Below, in pieces: positions 1 through 11,373 of a DNA stretch of 40,937 nucleotides. Under the pieces are notes generated by a model, which worked only from the letters and a program-made list of their open reading frames with translations, was not told the origin of the DNA and searched no databases. A program made the position numbers and the translations under genes. The stretch covers positions 593,263 to 634,199 of the forward strand of contig NW_003140815.1 in the NCBI RefSeq assembly GCF_000003605.2, read 5' to 3'. The stretch is from Saccoglossus kowalevskii (taxonomy: Eukaryota > Hemichordata > Enteropneusta > Harrimaniidae). Within the stretch, counting starts at the first letter, position 1. Every line of letters begins with the position of its first letter.

Positions 1-613
1 AAAAAATAAATGCACAGCTGCCCTAGTCTTTGCCCATATGTGCAGTGCGACCAAGAAACATGTTCCTGGTAATTTTGTTGTCCGGAACTATGAATATAAT
101 TTTATTTCTGGGCCTGAAATGCTCAATGGTGAAAACAAATTTGAATATATTATAATGAGACTGATTTTAAATGAGAATAGTTTAAATAATATATAGTACA
201 AATCTATTGAAGGGAAATGGTTGCTTTGTTTGATGTGGGTCCCATGCAACAACATACTATCTGTGTAAATAAAATAAATTGTTTACATGACATTTGAACG
301 ACCACTGCACGACAACCACAGTCTTTTTAAAGTTGTTGAAATATTATTGAAATATGTGTGTAACCTTTGTTAGATTCACCCATACTAAGTTTGCCTTGTT
401 ATATATCATAAACCAGCAATGTGTGCGTAAAATGAAAAACTTATTATATACTGTATTATTACACTGTTGTAATATAGCTAGTACTTGGATAATTTTTAAA
501 ATCAAAAACTATTTAGCACTGCTTGTGAGCATTTCATATAAAGAGAATGTGATGGAAAAATTACCTATTCATTAATAGATATTTTTTCTCGTGCGATTAT
601 GTCATTGTATCAG
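1..613. other. AT-rich sequence upstream of the first recognised exon
   Basis: Probably intron of the tRNase Z-like gene. A short frame from 217 reads MVALFDVG, which recalls the DIG-type motif that precedes HxHxDH in this family. None of the GT sites after it has the phase needed to join the HGHMDH exon, so it is not called as an exon. Nothing else is recognised. Confidence 0.4.
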
Positions 614-3287
614 TGCAATGGACATGGGAAGTTTCATGGCTTTCTTTTTCTTCATTAGTCATGGGCATATGGACCACGTAGCAGGACTAATACACCATGC
701 TTCTAAGCGTTCAAATATGCGCATGAAACCAGCTACGTATTACGTACCATGTATACTAAAACAAAGTTTATTGGTGGTTGCTGAACAATTATCTATTATG
801 CATGGAAAGGAAATTGACTATTATAAGCACAAAGCTCCAATCGAAGACTTCAAATCAGGACAACAAATAAAGGTAATTCATTTCACTTTTCAGTTGCACA
901 CAGTGATCAGATATGGTTTCAACTCAGTCATAACTTTTGTTTTTCTGTCTACATAAGCATACACAAATTTCAAATCAAATTTGTTTTCAATCAAATATAT
1001 ACTTTAATGTTGCTTACGAGATTTAGTTATTTTGATCAAAATTGTTCAGACTCGAATGACACATTTTCTGTTAAATGTCAACAAAATTACAATGAAAAGG
1101 TAGTTTTTTCCTCTTTTGCTGTACATATGTTCTTCTTGAAAACCATAAAGCAAATTTGTGCATTTCATACATGCAGATTGCGCTATTTTTGACAAATATT
1201 TTCAAAATTTCCAGTTGTTTTTTTTTTTGTCAGAAAACATATAAACACTATATTCGTCTATGAATAATATACATTATTATTGCAATTAACTGAAAATTTA
1301 TATTTCTTAAATTTTCAGCTTCCAAAGTCCTACTTTGCGACCCTCTTTCCAACAGTACACACAATTCCAAGCCAGGGTTACATTCTGTGGAAGGTCAGGT
1401 CAAAGTTGAAAGGTGAATACCAGGGGTTACCATCCAATGAGATTGCTAGCATCAAGAAGTCTGGAATAGAAGTCACAGAACAGCAGGAATATCCAGAGAT
1501 TGCATTTACAGGTATTTCATGTTTGCTGTGAACTATTTTCTAAACATTGTTTGTCAAGCACTACTGTGCTGTTTTTTAAACAATAATAATCTGTGACAGC
1601 ACCATATTGAACAAGGTGACAGGTCTATGGCAAAATAATATGTGAGGCATAGTTAAATACTTTATAATGACAACACCATTCTCCCAATCCAATATGGTGC
1701 TGTCAGGGATTTATAATTGTTGTTATAAATCACTACCATCAGACAAACTTGAAGGCTTTTTGTTTGAAATGAATTTACTTGCTAATAAAAGTTCACATTG
1801 CATTGTGATAGTAAAAAGCTACAACCTCATAAAAACCTCTAAATCTGATATCGGTGATTCATGAAAATACATTCCAAGTGAAAATAAAGTATTCTACAGT
1901 ATTGTACCAAAAACGAGGGTGTGTGATATGCGATGAAGGTCTCACAAGAATTGAAGAATCGTCACACGAATTGTGAGACGAAATCACATGACAAACGTAC
2001 ATTTCTAGAAATTCTGATGCAAATGCATGTGTCTATGAGAGAAAAATTCTGATGCAAATGCGTGTGTCTGTGAGAAAAAAGGTTAGTTCTTGTCTTGGAA
2101 TGTTCTTGCAAATGTCTTTGATTATTAAAAAGTGTGTTTTACATTTTTGAATATAACAGGATTTCTGTTTATGCAATCAATCCTTTCCATGCATCTACTG
2201 TGTTGTTTTACGCTATTGGTTAGAAATGTGTTAGATTGATGTGCACACATCATTGTATATCACACTACATACATTTTTTTTTTAAACAAGGAAACAGGGG
2301 CGCAGCGTCCTCATGCCATGGCCATGCGCCCCCTTACCCTAGGAAGCAGATCCTCTGGCAACCATAAAATTCTGATTGACCAGGGATCACATGTGGCTAC
2401 AGTCTTCAACTGTGACCTGTCTGATAGTAATTTTAGCCCCAGGGAAGCCATAGAATGCTCCATTTTAACTTAGAATTATCAACAATTCCACACCCTGGTA
2501 GGGAGAACCCTATTTCCCCCCACTTGGTGGCACCGCTGAATTGCAGTGCTCCCTCTTGCAGTTTTTTTCTAAAAAACCCCCTGCCTACACAAATATCAAA
2601 GTACCCTTATATTGTAGATCCTTGATTGAATATATTTACTTAATTTTCAATTCACAGATTTTCCTGTGAAACATTCATGTAATTTATTTAATTTCACTTA
2701 TCAGCGAATTTAAAACCCATACAATAACTAAACTTAGCTACCTGCAGCTGTTTCTCATTTGTTTATTTTATTGGATTTTACTAGTAAGATTAAAACCTAT
2801 TGAATAATTAATGTGTTACAGTACATGCTACCATTGTTTTACTAAAATGTGACATCCAAAATCAAACTTTCATGAAATTTCATTTGTAAATAGCGCCCTC
2901 AAGTGATGAAAAACGTTGGTGTTGGCAGTGGATACACATTTTCTGAAATATTTTCGTTCACTTTTCTTAGGTGATACAACTTTTGAATGTTTTCAACTGG
3001 AAGGAAACGAATCAGTTCTAAAAGTGAAACTGCTTATAATGGAGTGCACATATCTTGATGACGAGACATCAATAAGCGAAGCAAGGGAAAAGGGCCACCT
3101 GCACCTCAACGAACTAGTGGAACACGCTGAACTTTTTGAGAACGTAGAATCTATTCTGTTAATGCACTTCTCACTCAAATACTCTACCCAGCAGATTGAA
3201 GAACTAGTAGCTTCAAAGCTACCTGAAACTCTGAAAAATAAAGTGTATTTGGCTTTGTCTGCTCATAAAAACTACAATTGTAGATAG
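614..3287 (+). CDS. Short-form (plant-type) tRNase Z-like metallo-hydrolase, 3' part of gene
   Basis: Partial gene; three exons are visible. Exon a ends at 872 before GTAATT and starts at 659 (after TTCATTAG) or at 614 (after TGTATCAG); the longer form keeps FISHGHMDH readable. Exon b is 1319-1511 (phase 0 in, phase 1 out). Exon c is 2971-3287, ending TAG. The joined frame has the zinc-binding HxHxDH motif (HGHMDH, 660-677), HTIPSQGY, then AFTGDTT across the b/c junction, MECTYLDD, GHLHLNELVEHA and a late His in MHFSLKYS. These blocks fall in the order seen in plant TRZ1-type tRNase Z, which removes 3' trailers from pre-tRNA. Inference: an RNase Z or related phosphodiesterase; the substrate is not proven. 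The N-terminal exons, with the expected DIG-type motif, lie upstream of the window or were not recognised. It uses separate exons rather than one retrocopied frame, so it looks like a resident gene. Confidence 0.8.
2007..2078. repeat. Two tandem copies of a 35-bp unit
   Basis: In the last intron of the tRNase Z-like gene. The unit contains AATTCTGATGCAAATGC and starts at about 2007 and again at about 2042, with few differences. It looks like a local tandem duplication. Confidence 0.7.
2271..2600. repeat. GC-rich unidentified insert in intron
   Basis: A stretch of higher GC than its flanks, opening with a T run and ending in C-rich tracts (CCCCCC near 2515, CCCCC near 2576). It has no usable open frame and no terminal repeat I could see. 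It may be an old transposon fragment, but that rests on composition only. Confidence 0.25.
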
Positions 3288-3361
3288 TGTTGCTAGGCAA
3301 CAATATTTCAAAACTCATCTCATGTTGGGGCAGGCTCTAATACAATATTTTTGATGACTTA

Positions 3362-3367
3362 AATAAA
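3362..3367 (+). terminator. Poly(A) signal AATAAA of the tRNase Z-like gene
   Basis: AATAAA lies 75 bases after the TAG stop. It is the first canonical signal downstream on the plus strand, giving a short 3' UTR. A MITE begins about 65 bases further on, so transcription probably ends before it. Confidence 0.55.
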
Positions 3368-3431
3368 TTGTTTCAAATTCCATGATTATCAGCATAATAT
3401 TCATGTGTGTGATATATTTATATGATATAGG

Positions 3432-3595
3432 TTAAAGCGAGGGGGTCGTCACCTGCGCACATGCGGTAATTGAGTCCCAAGCAACAATAACAACACACGC
3501 TAAAAATGCAAAGGCTCATGGGTAGACACTTGTTTGTAAACAATGACGCGTTATGGCATCTAATGCATGTGCAGGTGATGATTCCCCTGCTTTAA
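3432..3595. mobile_element. TTAA-ended MITE, copy 1
   Basis: A 164-bp non-coding element with terminal inverted repeats. The left end reads TTAAAGCGAGGGGGTCGTCA followed by CCTGCGCA. The right end is its approximate reverse complement, TGTGCAGGTGATGATTCCCC then TGCTTTAA. The internal sequence GCAAAGGCTCATGGGTAGAC is shared with copies at 18396 and 26185. TTAA at both ends fits the target preference of piggyBac-type elements; that assignment is inference. It has no coding capacity, so any mobility would depend on a transposase elsewhere. Confidence 0.8.
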
Positions 3596-6540
3596 AAGCT
3601 GATTTATTGATGTTTGGGCTGGCTGTCACTTGACATTGTTTCGACCCAATAGAGTCTGAACGTAATGGTTGTACTTGTGACGTGAATTCAGGATCAAGTT
3701 TTGGATTAATTGAGACCATATGTGCCCAATTAGAGCTATGCTGCTGAACTTTTTTGAAAAGGTTATAAATGTTCTCCATGTTTTTGAGGATTACTTTGTT
3801 ACTTTTTAGGAGCTTGATAGAAGTTGCACCCTTTTCCTCTATTTAATGTTATATATATTTGACTAAACTTTCAAGCTACGTGATATAGCGGCTATTCTCT
3901 CGTAGTGTAATCACCATTTTTCTAGATTACTGACATAATACAGAGACGTTCAATGCAGTTTGATAATTGGGTAGTTACACGATTTGAAATTTTAACAGTG
4001 TCTATAATAAAAATCATTCCCAAGTGCCAATGAACCTGCAAGTATAACTTAATTATTTTGATTATTGTTTTAGTAATCCAACAAACAAAATGTTGCACAC
4101 TGCTCATGTTGAACTACTGAGCCAAATTGATTTCCACTTTGTTGTTCTCTGGATGGTCTTTGTGACATCACTCACACTACATGCAGTTAATTACAGTAAG
4201 AGACAACATCAAAAGTTCAATGTAGAATACAAAACTTAATTCCTTTAGTTCCCCCCCCCCCCCCACTGAAACTTAATTGATAAATATTGATCATGGCGTT
4301 TTGCGGATGCTCTAGGTCCATGCCCTTAAATTGACCTCATTTGATGCACATATTTACACTCTGACCAAACCATCTCGGACCATTTCTCATCTTGGATGTT
4401 TGGTTTTTTTTCATTTTTTATTATTTTTGTCCATGATTGGATAGAAAACAAACAAACTACAAATACTCCAAGATTTGTTTGACTTCATTAAAAAATAAAA
4501 TCGTTTTTGTAGGATGGAAACTTTTTGAGGTCAAACTCCCACTCCCACCCCCAAACTAAAGTTTTTTATCTGACATCGATCTTTTGACATCGTCCCAAAC
4601 TCTCATAATATTCTTAATACTTATAATCCTATAGAGTATTTTCAATTTATCGTTTCATTAAATGAAGAAGTTGAAAAGTTGATGACCTTTGTCTAATTCA
4701 TATTTATTTAATACTTTTGAAACACAATTTTCGATAAATTATTGTCCCTATTTATTAGCTTGAATGTCTGCAACAAATGCGATATGGTATTCGCATAACG
4801 TCTGTGTCGTAGGTTTCTTGCCAATAGCAGAAAATTAGTGTGCATTTGTTTGTGTTTTAGTTTCCAGCATCTAAGTCTTGTCTCCATTCAGGTTGCTCAG
4901 TACAGTTTCATGAAAGTTTTTTTTATACTTTTCAATAAATCTTTGCGATTTTATTTAAACTTGAGACAATGAAACAATGTATCTGATAATTCATTATGAA
5001 AAGGGGGACATATTTGTAGTCTGCACACATCCGAGTATTCAAGAGATTCTCTAACATAAATGTGCACCATTGTTTTGGTGTCTACAAAAACAATCACTGC
5101 TATCTACAACCTAATGAATTGTGTGTCCTGTAAACGCAACATTTTTATTTTATGATAAATCATAATCCAATTTGGTATACAGTATGGGGGTATTTAACAA
5201 CAATACTGAAAAGTATATATATTGCATTTTTGGGATTAGACTGATGCACACCCAGACTGTTGATGTTGGATTGTTTCCTGTTTAACCATTAAGTTTCTTT
5301 CTGAATTTAAAGAATTACTTTTTTGCTCTGGTAGCTCCGAGCCACTGGTGGATCCAGAAATTCGGTGTGGGGGAGGGGGGCACGCTCCTATTGATGTGGC
5401 CGAAGTAGACCTCTGGTGGGCTGGGTTTGTCAATTGATTTTTAAATTTGTTTGCGGGTTGCGGGTTTTTTGCGGCCTAGCATGCTAACATCGAACGTTAC
5501 ATGTATGTACTTGCCAAAAAAGACAATGCATGATGGTAGTTAATGTAGTGAAGAAAATGTATTTTATTTTAGTTGCCCTTACTAGCCCTACTAAAAATTA
5601 CCAGCCCTATTCCCTATTCCCTATTCTATTCCCAATTTTAAGTAAGCTACGCAAAAACTCGAAACAGATAATTTAAATTTTCCATTTTTAATCAGCTATC
5701 AGAAGGATGGCATTCAAGATTATCCAAATAGTATTAAATTAGTAAAATTTATATTGAAGCAGACCATGACAATTTGTTACCAAACCACAGAGCATGCAAA
5801 TTTTAAATTTGTCCAGCCTCAAAAAAAGTTACCATTCTCGGCGAGTGGATGAGCAGTAAGTTCAAACACTGCTAGTAATATTCAACACTTAGTAATATGT
5901 ATGTTTTACTTCCAAGTGTTCAACAATGTAATGATTTTCTACTAGAATTAAAATCAATTGTGTTCTAGTATATGCTATATGGCAATACGCTTTTGTTTGA
6001 TGTCCTCAGCGTTACTTTTTAAACGATTATAAGCATCGGTATGACGTAGGGGTATATTAGTAATATTTTGAACATGTAACGATGATCATTCACACTCACC
6101 AGTTACACATAAATAGCCATGACGACACTTGGCAGCCGTCTTCATTTTCTTCGCTTCCTCTTCACCAAAATGGCAACAGTTTAAGGTATGAATGAATGCT
6201 TTAACCGATCAACTTGTTACATGCATTTTGTCATGTATCAAGTATGACCAAAGCACATTCTGAGAAAAATAACATACATGTACCTAATAACATAATATAT
6301 ATATCAGTGGGTATATACAAATGGCAAACCACTGTATCCTAATTTATTAGTTTGTGTATCAGTTGGCAGATACAAACGTTCAGATAAACAAATCCGTAAG
6401 TCAATAGTAACAACCCAATCTTTTATTCACGCAATAATATACAAATGTAGGATTTCCCTGGTTTTTTTTTAAGTATTTAAAAACACAATAAGAAATGACA
6501 GACTTCCGAGTGGAGTAAACTGTTTATGCTAGGAAATGAA
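3596..6540. other. Intergenic stretch without a recognised gene
   Basis: AT-rich DNA. It holds a run of 14 C at 4251-4264, a heptamer CCCTATT repeated three times at 5605-5625, and a G-rich patch near 5340-5420 that looks like a transposon relic (GTGGATCCAGAAATTCGG followed by G runs). The open frames present are short and show no family resemblance. Confidence 0.5.
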
Positions 6541-6546
6541 ATAATA

Positions 6547-6668
6547 GAAAAATACAATTACACATATTTTCATAAGCCATTTCTACATTTCCTAATTTAA
6601 GGCTGAACATGTTACTTTTTTTACATTTAATAAATGACATGAATGTACCTCAGTGGTACGATTTAACC
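6547..6668. repeat. Left copy of a direct repeat flanking a LINE fragment
   Basis: About 115 bp, from GAAAAATACAATTACACATA to GTACGATTTAACC. It matches 8081-8193 in the same orientation with scattered substitutions and small indels. The two copies were probably adjacent before the LINE inserted between them. Confidence 0.7.
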
Positions 6669-6695
6669 AATCATGTGATTCGCACAATACAAGAA

Positions 6696-8064
6696 TACAA
6701 GATTGTTAGAAAAACATATAAATTGTATCCAATATGCAGATGATTTAGTATTGGTGTCTAAGACTCCCGAAGGTCTACAAAATTGTTTAAATAAACTAGC
6801 CAACTATTGTGAAAAATGGAGCTTTGTAGTGAACATAATGAAAACGAAAGTGATGTTTTTTGATACTGGCAACAGAATTCTAAAAAATCAAAATTGCTCA
6901 ATTAATAACCAAAATATTACAGCAGTGGGTGAATTCTCTCATTTAGTCACTATATTCACATCAAATGGAAAATTTAAATCAAATTTATTAATGTTAAAAA
7001 ATAAATAAAACCATATTAAATCACAAAATGATGTCCCCTTCACTGTGTTTAAAGTTATTGACCAACTAATTTCACCAATTTGAATGTACGGAGCAGAAAT
7101 CTGGGCTTGTGATTTATTAAAAGATGACAATAATCTTGAACAAACCTGTAATCAATTTTATCGTTTCATACTTGGTGTAAGTAAAACTACATCAGTAATC
7201 GGTATTAAAGGAGAACTTGGCAGAACACCAATAAGAATAAAGGCATCAACATTGGCAACTAAATATTGGTTCAGGCTAAATACTCTGCCTGATAACCATA
7301 TACTTAAATGTGCTCTCGATGAAGCAGTTAAGAATAATTCTAGCTGGATAAAACATATAGAAAATATAATGGGCCACAGTGATTTTGAAACAATAAAATT
7401 AAACCATAAAGTGAATAACGTTGATCAAATATCAAATGTTGTTAAAACTCACAAAAGATTATAATGAAAAATTATGGAAAGAAAGCTTAAATTCTCCGCA
7501 CAGTAAAAATGGTAAAGATGGCAATACAATGAGAACATGTAAATTGTTTAAATCGTATTTGAAAATAGAAACATACCTAATCGAAATAACAAACTTCAGC
7601 CTTCGGAGAATTGTGAGTAAATTTAGGCTTAGTGATCATAATTTAGAAATTGAAAGAGGCAGACAACAAAGACCAACAATTTGGTAAAAAATGTCATACA
7701 AATTCAGTTGAGGACGAACAACATTTTATCCTAGATTGTGAATTTTTCGATAAAGAAAGAGGGGAGCTGTTTCAAGAAATAGGAATTAAAAATAAACTAA
7801 ATAAAACAGACAATTTCATTAAAATAATGAAATGCTTTATACCCCTAGCAAAGTTTCTAAATAAAGCAAAACAGAAATCAAGTATATGAAAGTGATCACC
7901 TCTACATTGGGAGAATCCTGTACCGGTAATTAACATTAATATGTTCCTATTGAATTTTATCTTATCATAGTTTAGCTGCTGTATTTTTTTATGATTTGTA
8001 TTTTATTTCATTTACCATACTGCACCCTCTGATGGCATAGTAGTGTAATAAAGTTATTATTATT
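6696..8064 (+). mobile_element. 5'-truncated, decayed non-LTR retrotransposon (LINE)
   Basis: Translated pieces on the plus strand, broken by stops and frameshifts, give the end of a reverse transcriptase: QYADDLVLVS (catalytic YADD at 6733-6744), KTKVMFF, then MYGAEIWACD, ELGRTPIRIKASTLATKYW and DEQHFILDCEFF. This order is typical of non-LTR element ORF2 C-termini. The N-terminal part of the enzyme is missing, as in most 5'-truncated insertions. The 3' end has AATAAAG followed by a short TTA tail. AATACAAGAA occurs just before (6686-6695) and just after (8065-8074) and may be the target-site duplication. The element is inactive. I did not assign a clade. Confidence 0.85.
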
Positions 8065-8080
8065 AATACAAGAAACAACA

Positions 8081-8193
8081 GAAAAATGCAATTACACATA
8101 TTCTCATAATCCATTTTTACATTTCAGTAATTTCTGATTGGACATGTCATTGAAAACAAGACATGAATGTACACCATGTACGATTTAACCGAG
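8081..8193. repeat. Right copy of the direct repeat flanking the LINE
   Basis: Same sequence as 6547-6668, from GAAAAATGCAATTACACATA to GTACGATTTAACC. It ends about 36 bases before the stop codon of the minus-strand zinc-finger gene, so it may lie in that gene's 3' UTR. Confidence 0.7.
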
Positions 8194-8229
8194 ACTTCCG
8201 CTGACTATTTCAGCTAATCTCTGGTGGTA

Positions 8230-9849
<1,620 letters not shown>

Positions 9850-11100
9850 TTTTGCCCAAGGTATACTCTCGGTAATACACTGTTATTGACAAATAAGCGA
9901 GGAGGGGTATTTTAGTCTGTCTTCTGTCCTACGCAACATTCGACTGAACACTACAAATACTATGTGCCGACTCGTTACTGTCTACGATTACGTCACGGGG
10001 TTTCCACTCATGACTCGCCAGTTCCAAGAAATTGAACGTCACATGTTATTTTATTATTGTTAAATCTACTTTTCCCACTTACCGTCACGTATTCACAGAA
10101 AAACTGTACAGCATACATTCACTATGATTGTCACGTCTCGTTGCTTTGTTTGTTAACTTTATTTACTTATTTTGTGAGACAGTTTGGCTCATCATCAATA
10201 AATTACACTGTTAATGTGTTTAATTTTGAGAATGCATGTTAACGAACTGCACCCACGGCATACACGAAATCATAATCTCGTGACCCCACACAGTAGCAGC
10301 AATTAACGAGCTAAATGTGCGTCAATTCAAATACTAGTACATATTTTAGACTATAGGCACATTGGGTAATTGATAATGGCAGAGTTTGAACTGCAGAGAC
10401 TGCAGAGGTGGCGGCTCGATATTTTGCGGGGGTGTGTGTGGGTGTGCTCACCAACCTTGCGCCGAAAGCGCGACCCTTACGTGATCTGACTTATCAATGA
10501 CATTTTGCAAAAAATAACCACCTGTTACAACTAAATGATTTTCAGCTTGCAAGGTTTGCGTTCGTGTATTTCTTTTCATTTGGACTAGTCAATATTGTAG
10601 TTATGATGACCATATCATTTGATCTAAGCGGCCTCGCGTTGATTAATCTCCATGGAATACCACGGGGGAAATATAGTGATCAATTAAATTGCAGCGACAG
10701 TCCCGGGCCCCCAAACTGGACGAACCGAAAAGTCAAGTTCTCTAACGACAATAATATATATATGAAATTCGTGTATAATTTTGCATGGAGCTTGAGTCAG
10801 TTTGTTTTAATTATTCGGTAAGCAATAATTTCTACTGGAAGTTTGTTTTGAAAAGGAATGATAAAAGGGTAATATTTTTGCTGATTATCGATAATCGATA
10901 ATCGGTCTGACCGAGTTGACTTTATCACTAATCTTTCAGGTTACAGCAGAGTAATTTCATCACTTCGAATAATTTCACCTTACTTTCCATTACTGGTATG
11001 TGTTTGTCCATACGACGCATTGATTATTGTGGGAATATTACTTGCATTAATACAAATAATGCACACATATATGAACACATTCAGTACACAATTTGCACAG
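9850..11100. other. Flank between the zinc-finger gene and the 3' end of SLC13 copy A
   Basis: Holds the presumed promoter of the minus-strand zinc-finger gene. A CRE-like TTACGTCA sits at 9988-9995, about 140 bases upstream of the ATG. An ATCGATAATCGATAATCG run lies near 10887. No gene was recognised; the 85-codon frame at 10564-10821 shows no family resemblance. Confidence 0.4.
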
Positions 11101-11106
11101 TACAGA

Positions 11107-11112
11107 TTTAAT
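11107..11112 (-). terminator. Candidate poly(A) signal ATTAAA of SLC13 copy A
   Basis: ATTAAA on the minus strand, about 260 bases past the copy A stop. The surrounding 3' sequence resembles the region past the copy B stop, which supports a shared 3' UTR, but no canonical AATAAA was noted, so this is tentative. Confidence 0.3.
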
Positions 11113-11373
11113 AACTAGCTACATTATACCACACACATTGTCATCTACTAGTAATTGATTAACAGTTGAGGGAAGCACAATTCCGGTTTCATTGACAGCT
11201 GACAGGAAGTGACGTTTATCGTATTTGGAGGAGATGCATGCATGGTCGGTATGTCAATGTCAGTGATCTGGTCCAATTGCTGTTTCCGATACGACAGCGT
11301 TTTTGTAATATTCTCGTTCAATATGAAAGCGCGATTATTTGATAAAACCCGTCGTAAGTGGCAACAATCGGAT

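Noticed and set aside
217-252. MVALFDVG frame as the missing exon before HGHMDH
   Set aside because: The motif is suggestive, but no GT after it has the phase needed to join either acceptor (613 or 658) in frame.
6095-6180. Minus-strand frame with CCHFGEEE, KCRHGYLCVTG and a following GTGAGT
   Set aside because: It looks like a cysteine-containing exon, but it is short, has no acceptor or partner exon I could find, and no family I recognise.
10564-10821. 85-codon plus-strand frame
   Set aside because: No motif, no splice partner; ordinary composition for chance frames here.
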